The notes: a model not told the origin generated them from the letters alone. 64,000 nucleotides of DNA from Devosia sp. (GCA_017794705.1 CP051235.1:869010-933009); one strand, 5' to 3'. Positions 27,428 through 36,568 are shown, counted from the stretch's first letter. A program made the numbers and translations.

Positions 27428-30112
27428 CTAGAGCTTCAGTTCCACACGCATCGTGCCGGTCTCGTCCGGGTCCGGTGAGGCCGTAAAGCCGAATTCGGCG
27501 CACATCTTGAGCATGCGTACATTGTCCTTCAGCACTTGCCCGAAGATTGATTCCAGCCCGTCGGCCCTGGCATAGCTGACCAGCAGGTCCATCATCGCCC
27601 AGCCCAGCCCTTCGCCCTGCCGGTCGCCGCGCACGATGATGCCATATTCAGCGCTGACGTGATCCGGGTCGGCGGAAAGCCGCGCGACACCTACCAGCGC
27701 GCCATTCTCCGCCGGGTCGAGAGCCACGAAGGCCATTTCCCGGTCATAATCCAGCTGCGTCAGCCGCCGCAGTTCATCGTCTGTGAAGTGTTTCTTGGGC
27801 ACGAACAGCCGCGCCCGGATATCGGCCTCCGAGGTGCGCGCGAGGAAGTCGGGATAGAGACTTGAATCACTGTGCAGGATGGGCCGGATTTCCACCGCCT
27901 TGCCGTTTTGCAGGTACACCTGCCGCTCCCACATGCCCGGATAGGGCCGGATCAGCAGGTCGGGATTGGGACCCGCCTCCCGGGTCCGGGCCGGATCGAT
28001 TTCAATGCGCGCATCGAGCGCGATCACGCCGCGCTCATCGGCCAGCAGCGGGTTGATGTCGATGCCGGTTATGGCGGGAAAGTCGATCAAAAGCCGCGAG
28101 ACCGACAGCAGGACGTCGATGATCGCCTGCCGGTCCGCCGCCGGCCGGTCGCGATAGCCCTTGAGCAGTGCCGAGATCCGCGTCTGGTCGATCAGATCGC
28201 CGGCGAGGACATCATCAAGCGGCGGAAGGCCGATGGCACTGTCCTCGATCACCTCTACCGCCGTGCCACCGGCCCCGAACAGGATGGTCGGCCCGAACTG
28301 CGGGTCACGATGCACGCCGACAATCAATTCGTGGGCACCTTTGCGAGTGACCATGGGCTGGAGCACGAACCCGTCGATCTCCGCCTTGGGATGCGATTGC
28401 CGCACCCGTTTGAGCATTTCGGCGGCCCGCACCTTTATGTCTTCGGCAGATGTGAGCCCCAGCACCACGCCGCCGACGTCGGACTTGTGGGTGATGTCGC
28501 GTGACAGCAGTTTGAGCACGAGGCTCCTTTGTGACCGCAGCATACGCGCCGCCATCCGTCCGGCATCCTCCGGGTCTTCAGCGATCTGGCAGGGTGTTGT
28601 GGGAATGCCATAGGCGGCCAGCACCGACTTGGCCTCCGGCTCAGTCAGCATGGTGCGTTTTTCCAGCGCCGGCTGTTTCAGGCATTCCGCCGCTGCGATC
28701 CGGTCGTCATCGGCCTTGTCGGGATGATAGCGCGGGATACGCGCCAAAAGTCTGTCGCTGCGCGACCAGGCGCCGAGAAAACCGACCGCCCGTGCGGTAC
28801 GCGCCGGCGTATCGAAGCTGGCGATACCTGCCGCCTCAAGCTGTTGGCGCGCCTCACGGGCCGTTGCTTCGCCCAGCCAGCAGGCAAACGTGGGTTTGCC
28901 ACCGATGCACCCGTCCTTTGCGAGCGCCGCCACCGCCCCCGCTGCGGCTGCTGACGGGCTGAGCGCGGTGGGGCAGTTCATCACCATCAGCGTGTCAACA
29001 CCCGGATCAGCGGCCACTGCCGACACCGCCCCGGCATAGCGCTCCGGCGGAGCGTCGCCGATGATGTCCACCGGGTTTGCTTTCGACCAGGTTGGCGGCA
29101 GCAGTTCGTTGAGTTTCGTCATCGTCTCTGCCGTCAGATCGGCAAATTCCAGACCCTGATCGGCAAGCTGGTCCGCCGCCAGCACCATCGCGCCACCGCC
29201 GTTGCTGACCAGCCCGACCCGGCATTTGCCCTGCGGTTTGAATCGCACGGCGGTTTCGGCGGCGAGGAAAAGTTCATCGAGATCGCGGACCCGGATAACC
29301 CCGCCCCGGCGCAACACTGCGTCCACAACCCGATCGGCGCCTGCGAGTGCCCCGGTATGCGTGGCCGCCGCCCTTGCCGCAACCTCATGCCGTCCCGGCT
29401 TCAATACGATCACTGGTTTCAGCCGCGAGGCCGCCCGCGCCGCCGACAGGAATTTTCGAGGTGCCGGGATGGATTCCAGATAGAGCAGGATCGCTTCGCT
29501 ACGCCGGTCGCGCGCCAGCAGGTCGATGCAATCGCCCGCATCGACATCAGCCATGTCGCCCAGCGACATGATGGCCGAAAAACCGATATTCTGCGCCGCC
29601 GCCCAGTCGATCAGAGTGGTCGCAATGGCTCCCGACTGGGAGACCAGCGCCAGTCCGCCTTCCGCGGCGTTCATGTGTGAGAAGCTGGCATTGAGCCCGG
29701 CCCGCGGCGACAGGAACCCCAGGCTGTTCGGCCCGATCAGCCGCACCATGCCCCGCCTTGCCGCATCCAGCATCGCCTGCTTCAGCCCGTCCTTTTCGCC
29801 AATCCCCGCCGTCAGCACCACCGCGGCCGGCACCCCGCGTGCAGCCAGATCCGCAACCAACCCCGGCACGGTCGCCGGCGGCGTCGCGATCACCGCGAAA
29901 TCCGGCGCTTCCGGCAGGTCACTGATGCTGGCGACGCAGGGCCGCCCATCCACTTCCGCGTATTTTGGATTGACCGGGTATAGCGTCCCGGAGAATCCGG
30001 CGCCGATGATATTGCTCATCACCACCCGCCCCACCGATCCCGCGCGCGCCGAAGCGCCGATCACGGCCACCGATTGTGGTTCCAGCAGCCTGTCGAGATT
30101 GCGAATGCTCAT
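27428..30112 (-). CDS. NDP-forming acyl-CoA ligase/GNAT acetyltransferase fusion (Pat-type protein acetyltransferase)
   Basis: An 894-residue fusion. Order of domains: CoA-binding Rossmann domain (about residues 5-130, PQSVAVIGASARAGSVGRVV), succinyl-CoA-ligase-like domains (PNSLGFLSP, VSQSGAIATTLIDWAA), ATP-grasp (about 490-710, VLKLLSRDITHKSDVGGVVLG), and a C-terminal GNAT domain (about 745-894, RGDRQGEGLGWAMMDLLVSYA with the acetyl-CoA loop). This is the layout of Pat/PatZ enzymes, which acetylate lysines of proteins such as acetyl-CoA synthetase. THTGALAGADRVVDAV keeps the His seen in active ligases of the family. AGGAGA lies before the ATG at 30112, and a near-match FNR box lies 51 bases upstream. 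Confidence 0.9.
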   Translation of the reverse strand: MSIRNLDRLLEPQSVAVIGASARAGSVGRVVMSNIIGAGFSGTLYPVNPKYAEVDGRPCVASISDLPEAPDFAVIATPPATVPGLVADLAARGVPAAVVLTAGIGEKDGLKQAMLDAARRGMVRLIGPNSLGFLSPRAGLNASFSHMNAAEGGLALVSQSGAIATTLIDWAAAQNIGFSAIMSLGDMADVDAGDCIDLLARDRRSEAILLYLESIPAPRKFLSAARAASRLKPVIVLKPGRHEVAARAAATHTGALAGADRVVDAVLRRGGVIRVRDLDELFLAAETAVRFKPQGKCRVGLVSNGGGAMVLAADQLADQGLEFADLTAETMTKLNELLPPTWSKANPVDIIGDAPPERYAGAVSAVAADPGVDTLMVMNCPTALSPSAAAAGAVAALAKDGCIGGKPTFACWLGEATAREARQQLEAAGIASFDTPARTARAVGFLGAWSRSDRLLARIPRYHPDKADDDRIAAAECLKQPALEKRTMLTEPEAKSVLAAYGIPTTPCQIAEDPEDAGRMAARMLRSQRSLVLKLLSRDITHKSDVGGVVLGLTSAEDIKVRAAEMLKRVRQSHPKAEIDGFVLQPMVTRKGAHELIVGVHRDPQFGPTILFGAGGTAVEVIEDSAIGLPPLDDVLAGDLIDQTRISALLKGYRDRPAADRQAIIDVLLSVSRLLIDFPAITGIDINPLLADERGVIALDARIEIDPARTREAGPNPDLLIRPYPGMWERQVYLQNGKAVEIRPILHSDSSLYPDFLARTSEADIRARLFVPKKHFTDDELRRLTQLDYDREMAFVALDPAENGALVGVARLSADPDHVSAEYGIIVRGDRQGEGLGWAMMDLLVSYARADGLESIFGQVLKDNVRMLKMCAEFGFTASPDPDETGTMRVELKL

Positions 30113-30162
30113 GGCGGTCTCCTGCAGCCGCAGCATCTTGCCATGATCATCACCCGAATACA

Positions 30163-30176
30163 GTGATCTACGTCAA
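30163..30176. promoter_or_regulatory. Near-match FNR/FixK-type box upstream of the Pat-like gene
   Basis: On the minus strand the 14 bases read TTGACGTAGATCAC, matching TTGAC-N4-ATCAA except for the last base. It lies 51 bases before the Pat-like start codon, a usual distance for class II activation. Confidence 0.5.
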
Positions 30177-30231
30177 TTCCAACACGAAGGATGGTCGGGC
30201 GCTATCCAAGGTGCCGTGGCTGTCGGGCCAT

Positions 30232-31233
30232 TCAGTAATGCCCCGCCAGCCGTTCGACCTCCTCGCGGGAACCCAGCGCCACCGGAACGCGCGCGTGCAG
30301 GCCCTCGGGCCGATGGTCGCGGAGGGGCTTGTTTCCCGAAATCGCCCTGCCTCCTGCCGCTTCAACCAGCATGGCCATCGGGTGGGCTTCATAGAGGAAT
30401 CGCAGCTTGCCCTTTGCCCCGCCCGGTTTGTCGAGGGCGGGATAGATGAAGATGCCGCCGCGTACGAACAGGCGGTGGACGTCAGCAACCATGGCAGCAG
30501 CCCACCGCATGTTGAAAGGTTTGCCGCGCGGGCCGGTTTCCCCGGCCAGGCATTCCTCAACATAGGCAGCTACCGGTGCCGTGAAAAAGCGCTGGTGCGC
30601 CATGTTGATGGAGAATTCGTTCGCCGTCTCCGGGATGCTGAGGTCGCTCTCCACCAGATGAAAGGTGCCGGTCGCCTCGTCGAGTGAGAAACTGGCCACT
30701 GTTTCGCCCAGCGTCAGAACCATCAGCGTCGCCGGACCGTAAAGCACATAGGCTGCGGCGCGCTGGTTCGGCACCGACGCCAGCACTTCTGCTTCGTCAC
30801 ATGCTCCGTATGGCAATGGACGCTCAAGCACCGACAGGATCGAGCCGACCGCGCCGTTTACCTCAAGGTTCGAAGATCCATCGAGCGGATCGAAGCAGAG
30901 GATAAAAGGTGCCGCAGGTCCGGCCCGCTCGGGCACGATGAGGTCGGGCACTTCCTCGGAGACGAGAGCGGCGACCTGCGGCAAAGTTGAAAAGTGTTCG
31001 ACGGCGATGTCATGGGCGATGATGTCGAGCTGTTTTTGCTCTTCGCCCTGCACGTTGATCTGTCCGGCAGCCTGCTGTTCGCCATGCAGGTGGGCATGGC
31101 GCAGGCGCGCCGCGATTTCATCGGCCGCATCGGCGAAATGGTGCAGGATCCCGGCAAGGGCCGGCGATGTCCCCTGCCCGTCCAGCCAGTCACCGAGTGT
31201 CATGTCACCCGCGTCCTGCACCCGTTCCAGCAT
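30232..31233 (-). CDS. fbp: Class I fructose-1,6-bisphosphatase
   Basis: Gluconeogenic phosphatase, 333 residues. The FBPase signature FDPLDGSSNLEVN lies in the middle, with QLDIIAHD for the metal-binding acidic residues, GYVLYG-like AYVLYGPATLMVL, FTLDEATGTF-like segment, and C-terminal GGIFIYPALD and LRFLYEAHPMAMLVEAAGG. Its start codon shares one base with the fba stop (TGATG), so the two steps from triose phosphate to fructose-6-phosphate are translated together. With pckA upstream this is a compact gluconeogenic block. The N terminus is about 15 residues longer than needed, but no better start is seen. Confidence 0.95.
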   Translation of the reverse strand: MLERVQDAGDMTLGDWLDGQGTSPALAGILHHFADAADEIAARLRHAHLHGEQQAAGQINVQGEEQKQLDIIAHDIAVEHFSTLPQVAALVSEEVPDLIVPERAGPAAPFILCFDPLDGSSNLEVNGAVGSILSVLERPLPYGACDEAEVLASVPNQRAAAYVLYGPATLMVLTLGETVASFSLDEATGTFHLVESDLSIPETANEFSINMAHQRFFTAPVAAYVEECLAGETGPRGKPFNMRWAAAMVADVHRLFVRGGIFIYPALDKPGGAKGKLRFLYEAHPMAMLVEAAGGRAISGNKPLRDHRPEGLHARVPVALGSREEVERLAGHY

Positions 31234-32297
31234 CAGGCGGCGGCCGTCCGCAACTGGCCGGCGACATAGCGGTCAGCCATGAGGGGCAGCGGCAACGGCT
31301 TGATCCTTTCAGCCATGCCGGCGCAGCCGAAGGCTTCGAACCGCTCGACACAAAGGGCAACGGTGCGCTGGGTTCCGGGTTTCAGCACGGCCCGCAAGTC
31401 AAACGAACCGGCGTTTTCCTTCAGGAACTTGCGCATGGAACCCGTCATGGCCATGCGGATATCGGTGTCGATGTTGATCTTGCGTACGCCGTGCTTGATC
31501 CCGCGTTGCACTTCGGACAGCGGCACACCGAACGTCGAGGGAATGTCGCCGCCATTTTCGTTGATGAGGTCCTGCAGGTCCTGGGGCACTGTCGAGGCGC
31601 CATGCATGACAAGGTGCGTGTCCGGCAAGCGCTGGTGGATGGCCTCGATCACGCTCATCGCCAGGATGTCGCCATCCGGCAGACGGGTGAACTTGTAGGC
31701 GCCATGCGAGGTACCGACGGCCACGGCCAACGCGTCGACGCCCGTGTCACGGACAAAACGCTCGGCTTCCACGGGATCGGTGAGGAGCTTCTCCTTGCCC
31801 AGCTTGCCTTCAAAACCGTGACCGTCTTCCTTTTCGCCCTCGCCGGTTTCCAGCGAGCCGAGCACACCGATTTCGCCTTCGACTGACACACCGCGGGCGT
31901 GGGCCAGTTGCACCACTTCGCGGGTCACTTCGGCATTGTATTCATAGTCGGATGGAGTCTTGGCGTCCGCCAGTAGCGAGCCATCCATCATCACCGAAGA
32001 GAATCCCAGTTCCATGGCCGACAGGCAGGTCGAAAGTTCATTGCCGTGGTCGAGGTGCACGCACACCGGGATATGCGGGTAGCGTTCGATGGCGGCGGCG
32101 AACATGTGCTTGATGAAAATGTCATCAACATACTTGCGGGCCGAGCGGCTGGCCTGCACCAGAACCGGCGAATTGGTCTTGTCAGCCGCCTGCATCACCG
32201 CCTGCAGTGTTTCAAGGTTGGTGATGTTGAATGCCGGCATGCCATAGCCGTTCTCGGCGGCATGGTCGAGAAGCTGACGAAGGGAAATCAAAGCCAT
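31233..32297 (-). CDS. fba: Class II fructose-bisphosphate aldolase
   Basis: Zinc-dependent aldolase of 354 residues joining two triose phosphates. The catalytic and zinc-binding segments are visible: [13 protein letters not shown] (catalytic Asp and zinc His), [29 protein letters not shown] (zinc His), VMHGASTVP (zinc His), and [11 protein letters not shown]. The sequence is of the CbbA/FbaA long type found in alphaproteobacteria. AGGTG lies 8 bases before the start. The gene is translationally coupled to fbp and follows pckA on the same strand, with a GC hairpin but no clear terminator between them. Confidence 0.95.
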   Translation of the reverse strand: MALISLRQLLDHAAENGYGMPAFNITNLETLQAVMQAADKTNSPVLVQASRSARKYVDDIFIKHMFAAAIERYPHIPVCVHLDHGNELSTCLSAMELGFSSVMMDGSLLADAKTPSDYEYNAEVTREVVQLAHARGVSVEGEIGVLGSLETGEGEKEDGHGFEGKLGKEKLLTDPVEAERFVRDTGVDALAVAVGTSHGAYKFTRLPDGDILAMSVIEAIHQRLPDTHLVMHGASTVPQDLQDLINENGGDIPSTFGVPLSEVQRGIKHGVRKINIDTDIRMAMTGSMRKFLKENAGSFDLRAVLKPGTQRTVALCVERFEAFGCAGMAERIKPLPLPLMADRYVAGQLRTAAA

Positions 32298-32336
32298 GAG
32301 TGCACCTTTACCTCAGATATGAACTGAAACCGGTGA

Positions 32337-32360
32337 CGGGGCAGACTTGAGCCTGCCCCG
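32337..32360. other. GC hairpin between pckA and fba
   Basis: CGGGGCAG (32337-32344) pairs perfectly with CTGCCCCG (32353-32360) around an 8-base loop, 5 bases after the pckA stop. No T run follows on the minus strand, so it may stabilise or partly attenuate the pckA message rather than end it fully. Confidence 0.5.
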
Positions 32361-32364
32361 CCGC

Positions 32365-33966
32365 TTACGCCGCATTGCTGTTGGGGAGCTTTCCGGCGAT
32401 GAGAGATTGGGCCTGCGGCCCGAGTTTTTTGAGATTTGCTTCGAACAACCCCACCAGATGCTTTGCCTGTTCGGCATAGGCATCCTGGTCCGCCCAGGTC
32501 TTTGACGGGTCGAGCAGCGTTGCATCGACGCCTTCAACCGCGGTCGGGATCGACAGGTCGAAGAATTGGTCGGTGACGAATTCGGTGTCGTCCAGTCCAC
32601 CGCTCAGTGCGGCTTCCAGCATGCGGCGGGTGGCCTTCAGCGCCATGCGCTTGCCGACGCCGTATCTGCCACCGGTCCAGCCGGTGTTGAGCAGCCAGAT
32701 GTTGACCTCGCCATCGCCGATTTTTTTGGCCAGCAGCTTGCCGTATTCGGCCGGATGCCTGGCCATGAACGGCGCGCCGAAGCAGGCCGAGAATGTCGCC
32801 TGCGGTTCGGTGACACCGCGCTCGGTGCCGGCCACCTTGGCGGTGTAGCCGGACAGGAAATAGACGATGGCCTGTTCCGGGGTCAGCCGGGCAATCGGCG
32901 GCAGCACGCCAAATGCGTCGGCGGTCAACAACACGATGTTCTTTGGTGCCGGGGCCAGCCCGCTCTCCACCCGGTTCGGGATGGCCGTCAACGGGTAGGC
33001 GATGCGGGTGTTTTCGGTGACGCTCTTGTCGGTGAAATCCAGTTCGCCGGTGTCCGCGTCGAACGTGACATTCTCCAGAACCGTATGCGGTTGCATTGCC
33101 GCATTGAAGATTTCCGGCTCGTTCTCCTCGGTCAGATCGATCGCCTTGGCGTAGCAGCCGCCCTCGAGATTGAACACGCCATTGTCCGACCAGCCATGCT
33201 CATCGTCGCCGACCAGCGCCCGTTCCGCCGAGGTCGACAACGTCGTCTTGCCGGTACCCGACAGGCCGAAGAATAGGGTGGTGTCCCCGTCCTGCCCGAC
33301 GTTGGCCGAGCAATGCATGGGAAGGATGCCCCGCGCCGGCGCATGGTAGTTGAACAGCGAAAAGACCGACTTCTTGATTTCGCCAGCATAGAAGGTGCCG
33401 CAGATCAGGATGATGTTGCGGGTGAAATCCAGCGCGATGGCCGTCGTGGTTTTCGTGCCGTGCCGGGCCGGGTCAGCCTGGAACCCCGGCAAGTGCAGCA
33501 CGGTGACGTTGGCGTCGAAGTTCTGCAGATCACTTTCACGCGGCCGGATCAGCAGGTGGCGGATGAACAGGGCATGCCAGGCGCTGTCGGTGAACACGTC
33601 CACCTCGAAGCGGTTTTCCGGATCGGCCCCGGCGAACAGCTGCTGGTTGAACAGTTTGGGCCGGTTGGGCATTTCGGCCAGCATGTCCACCAGCAACTGG
33701 TCGAACTGGTCCTGTGCCATGGCGTTGGCATTGTCCCACCAGACGGCGTGCTCGGTTTCATTGTCGCGCAGGATGTATTTGTCACCCGCCGAGCGGCCGG
33801 TGAACTTGCCGGTGGTGGCGACCACGGCGCCTTGCGGGGTAACTTCGACCTCGCCACGCTGCCGGGCACAGCCGGCCAGGGTCTGGGCAACTGCGTTCTG
33901 GTCGATCTTCCGGGCGTTGCGCAGGATATGGCTGGCAATCGAATTATGGGTGTGAAGGCGTGTCAT
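32365..33966 (-). CDS. pckA: Phosphoenolpyruvate carboxykinase (ATP)
   Basis: Turns oxaloacetate into phosphoenolpyruvate, the entry step of gluconeogenesis. The 533-residue protein has the ATP-type signature LPMHCSANVG, the P-loop FFGLSGTGKTTLS, the second metal/nucleotide site LVGDDEHGWSDNGVFNLEGGCYAK, and the C-terminal NTGWTGGRYGVGKRM. The ATG at 33966 has CGGAA upstream; a 45-codon in-frame extension lacks family sequence. In the leader, 44 bases before the start, GGCCC-GAAA-GGGCC forms a hairpin with a GNRA loop. Three LacI-type palindromes 238-301 bases upstream suggest control by the neighbouring LacI-family protein. Confidence 0.96.
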   Translation of the reverse strand: MTRLHTHNSIASHILRNARKIDQNAVAQTLAGCARQRGEVEVTPQGAVVATTGKFTGRSAGDKYILRDNETEHAVWWDNANAMAQDQFDQLLVDMLAEMPNRPKLFNQQLFAGADPENRFEVDVFTDSAWHALFIRHLLIRPRESDLQNFDANVTVLHLPGFQADPARHGTKTTTAIALDFTRNIILICGTFYAGEIKKSVFSLFNYHAPARGILPMHCSANVGQDGDTTLFFGLSGTGKTTLSTSAERALVGDDEHGWSDNGVFNLEGGCYAKAIDLTEENEPEIFNAAMQPHTVLENVTFDADTGELDFTDKSVTENTRIAYPLTAIPNRVESGLAPAPKNIVLLTADAFGVLPPIARLTPEQAIVYFLSGYTAKVAGTERGVTEPQATFSACFGAPFMARHPAEYGKLLAKKIGDGEVNIWLLNTGWTGGRYGVGKRMALKATRRMLEAALSGGLDDTEFVTDQFFDLSIPTAVEGVDATLLDPSKTWADQDAYAEQAKHLVGLFEANLKKLGPQAQSLIAGKLPNSNAA

Positions 33967-34203
33967 TGTCGTTCCGATGTGAAGCGTGATTTTTGAAGGA
34001 TTGGCTGACGGCCCTTTCGGGCCAAAACTTGTCAGCGCCAGGATCGCTCGCCAGCCGCGCGCGAAACCGGCGCGGTGATATAGAAGCTGGCGGCCCCACA
34101 TCCGAAAAAGCAGCTGGATTGACTACAGACCAAACGCGTCACTTTGGTTTTCCTTTTCCTCGACAATTCGCAGCGCGGCAGAACCCGAATGAACCTCAAT
34201 CAC
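33967..34203. other. pckA leader/promoter region without a gene
   Basis: No credible gene is present. On the minus strand a small hairpin with 5-bp stem and GAAA tetraloop occupies 34010-34023, in the probable pckA 5' leader. The rest contains no further repeat that I can support; the pckA promoter should lie here, downstream of the operator array. Confidence 0.5.
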
Positions 34204-34267
34204 TGCATGCGCATGCAAATGGCCGCTTGCATACGCATGCATAAACGCATCTTGCATGCGCATGCAA
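34204..34267. promoter_or_regulatory. Array of three LacI-type palindromic operators
   Basis: Three copies of a 14-base palindrome TGCATGCGCATGCA lie at 34204-34217 (exact), 34228-34241 (one change, TGCATACGCATGCA) and 34253-34266 (exact, extended to 16 bases by flanking T and A at 34252 and 34267). Centres are 24 and 25 bases apart. The even palindrome with central CG is the usual form of LacI/GalR-family operators. The array sits between the 3' end of the lacI-type gene and pckA, so pckA is the likely target. Confidence 0.8.
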
Positions 34268-34276
34268 GAGTAAATT

Positions 34277-35341
34277 TTAAGGATGCCAGATTTTTTTGCC
34301 GTGTTTGGTTACCACGCCGGCGGTTGGCACCTTCGCGGTGCCCCGCACGATCAGTTCTCCCCGTACCTCGCGGCGCTGCGCCCGGCGGCCGGGATTTTCG
34401 ATCATCAGGTCGATCACCTTGATCGCTTCTTCCACCATCGCCGCCGCCGGCTGCGAATAGGTGGTGAGGTCATAAACCGCATGAGCGGCTTCGGGCACAT
34501 CGTCATAGCCGACGATCGACAGGTCATCGGGGATATGTTTCGAAAACTCCCTTTTGGCCACGTCCAGCGCCGCGAAGGCCATATAGTCAGAGGCGCAGAA
34601 CAGCGCATCGACCGGACGGTCCTGGCTCAGCAGTTCCCGCGTCGCGACCGCCGCGCCCTCGAACGTATAGTCGCCATAGCGTACCTGCACGTCGCTGATG
34701 CCCAGTTCCGCCAGCCGCGACACGAAGGCTTCCTGCCGCACCCGGCTGGTGCCGCTGTCGCGCGTCCCGCCGATGAAGCCGATCCGCTTGTGGCCCGCCG
34801 CGGCCATGAAGTCGGCAATCCGATGACCCGCCTTCTGGTTCTCGCCGCGGATGGTGGAAATCCCCGGCACCCGCGATTCGCGGTTGATCTGAACGATGGG
34901 GATGCCGGCCTTCTGGCATTGCAGCGCCAGTTCGATCGAGGCGGTGGTGGCCGTCAAGATCAGCGCATCAACCTGGTAGGAGAGCACGCGCTCGAGATCC
35001 GGGTCCGCCGACCGGTCAGGATTGGAGACAAACAACAGGATATGCCGCCCCGTCTCGCGCAGCCTTTCGGAGAGTTCCTTGACCACCTGGGCATAGAAGG
35101 GATTCTCGAGGTCCGAGATGGCCAGCGCGAAAATGTTGGAGCGTCGCGTTGCCAGCGACCGGGCCATCAGGTTGGGATGATAGCCCAGCGTCTGCGCCGC
35201 CTGCAGGATTTTCTTGCGGGTCGATTCGGCCACGCTGGCGCCCGGCGTGAAGGAGCGCGACACCGCCGACTGGGAGACCCCGGCCAGCTTTGCCACATCG
35301 CTTTCTGTGGGCGCACGGCGCGCCGGGCTTTTCTTGTTCAC
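34277..35341 (-). CDS. LacI/GalR-family transcriptional regulator
   Basis: A 354-residue repressor. The HTH reads TESDVAKLAGVSQSAVSRSFTPGASVAESTRKKILQAA, with the hinge LGYHPNLMARSLATRRS, followed by a periplasmic-binding-protein-like sugar domain (IFALAISDLENPFYAQV to the GRRAQRREVRGELIVRGT end). I chose the GTG at 35341; the open frame reaches 35422, but a weak operator copy at 35378-35391 would then be inside the gene. It diverges from the uxaC operon and is followed by three strong operators before pckA. Both a uronate sensor and a PckR-like regulator of gluconeogenesis (PckR is a LacI-family regulator of pckA in Sinorhizobium) are possible. Confidence 0.88.
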   Translation of the reverse strand: MNKKSPARRAPTESDVAKLAGVSQSAVSRSFTPGASVAESTRKKILQAAQTLGYHPNLMARSLATRRSNIFALAISDLENPFYAQVVKELSERLRETGRHILLFVSNPDRSADPDLERVLSYQVDALILTATTASIELALQCQKAGIPIVQINRESRVPGISTIRGENQKAGHRIADFMAAAGHKRIGFIGGTRDSGTSRVRQEAFVSRLAELGISDVQVRYGDYTFEGAAVATRELLSQDRPVDALFCASDYMAFAALDVAKREFSKHIPDDLSIVGYDDVPEAAHAVYDLTTYSQPAAAMVEEAIKVIDLMIENPGRRAQRREVRGELIVRGTAKVPTAGVVTKHGKKIWHP

Positions 35342-35377
35342 TGTCGGACCGGTCGAGAATCTTTGTGTCAGGATATG

Positions 35378-35391
35378 TACATGCTCATGCC
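35378..35391. promoter_or_regulatory. Degenerate copy of the LacI-type operator
   Basis: TACATGCTCATGCC matches the array motif TGCATGCGCATGCA at 11 of 14 positions. It lies 37 bases before the chosen regulator start and 119 bases before the first oxidoreductase gene, where it could act on both divergent promoters. Confidence 0.45.
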
Positions 35392-35509
35392 GGATTAGGC
35401 GAGGCACAAGCGGTGGAGACATCTGGACACTTGCCCATTCCTGTCACAAGATTTTGACAAAATGCCGCTTCGCGGGCCCGCGCGGCGGCTTCATTTTGTG
35501 GAGGAAAGC

Positions 35510-36568
35510 ATGGCAAAGATTTTCAAGGTCGGCGTGATCGGCACGGGCGCGATCAGCCGCACGCACATGCCCGGCTGGGCCGCCTCCCCGCACGCCGAAG
35601 TGGTGGCCGGCAGCGATGTCAGCGCCACCACCCTGTCCGACTGGGGCAAGAGTTTTGGCATTTCCCGCCTGACCTCGGATGCCGCCGACATCATCAATGA
35701 TCCGGACATCGACATTGTCGACGTCTGCACCCCCAACATGCATCACGCCCCCGTCGTCATCGCGGCACTTGAAGCGGGCAAGCATGTGCTGTGCGAAAAG
35801 CCGCTCGCGCCGACGCCCGCCGAAATCGAGGCGATCATTGCCGCCAGCGAAAAATCCGGCAAACAGGTGATGACCGGTCAGCATTTCCGCTTCACCGGCT
35901 CGGCGCAGGCGCTAAAGGCAGAAATTGACGCCGGCGCGCTCGGCGACATCTATCACGCCCGCGGCTGGATGTTGCGACGCAACATGTACATCGCCTCACC
36001 CACTTTCGTGCATAAGGCGAATTCCGGCGGCGGCGCCTGCATCGATATTGGCGTCCATATTCTCGATCTCACCCTGTGGATGATGGGTAATCCGAAACCC
36101 GTTTCGGTCAGCGGCACCGCCCGCACCGAGCTTGCCAGACAGCCCGGCCAGTTCTCCCGCCTCAGGGGAGACCTCGCCACCCCGCCCGACTGGGACGTCG
36201 AGGAATTCGCCAACGCCTTCGTCCGTTTCGACAATGGTGCCACGCTGATGCTCGAAGTCTCCTGGCTGTTGCATCACGACACGGCCAGCGAAGACATGCA
36301 GATGTGGCTTTACGGCAAGGATGGCGGCTGTCACTGGCCGAGCACTCAGTTCCTCTCCGCCAATCTCGACACACGCCAGCAGTACAACCGCACCCTGCAG
36401 ATCACCGCCAACACGATGGAGCCGCACGCCGCCGAATGCATCGCCTTCGCCGAGGCTCTGGCCAATGGCGCGCCCTCGCCGGTGCCACCGCAGCAGTCGT
36501 TGCAGGTGCTGTCGATCCTTGACGGCATCTACCGCAGCCAGGAGGCGGGTGCAGAAATCCGCCTGTAA
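35510..36568 (+). CDS. Gfo/Idh/MocA-family oxidoreductase
   Basis: A 352-residue NAD(P)-dependent sugar or sugar-acid dehydrogenase. The Rossmann start KVGVIGTGAISRTHMPGW is followed by the family signature LCEKPLAPT (Lys of EKP) and the catalytic region GGGACIDIGVHILDLTLWMMG. TGQHFRFTGSAQALK is a typical substrate-pocket segment. GGAGG lies 6 bases before the ATG. It is the first gene of a three-gene operon with uxaC and a second Gfo/Idh protein, so a uronate or its keto form is a plausible substrate. The exact reaction is not known. Confidence 0.9.
   Translation: MAKIFKVGVIGTGAISRTHMPGWAASPHAEVVAGSDVSATTLSDWGKSFGISRLTSDAADIINDPDIDIVDVCTPNMHHAPVVIAALEAGKHVLCEKPLAPTPAEIEAIIAASEKSGKQVMTGQHFRFTGSAQALKAEIDAGALGDIYHARGWMLRRNMYIASPTFVHKANSGGGACIDIGVHILDLTLWMMGNPKPVSVSGTARTELARQPGQFSRLRGDLATPPDWDVEEFANAFVRFDNGATLMLEVSWLLHHDTASEDMQMWLYGKDGGCHWPSTQFLSANLDTRQQYNRTLQITANTMEPHAAECIAFAEALANGAPSPVPPQQSLQVLSILDGIYRSQEAGAEIRL

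Noticed and set aside
33966-34101. 45-codon N-terminal extension of pckA
   Set aside because: In-frame but unrelated to PEP carboxykinases; the extra sequence overlaps the leader hairpin and probable promoter region.
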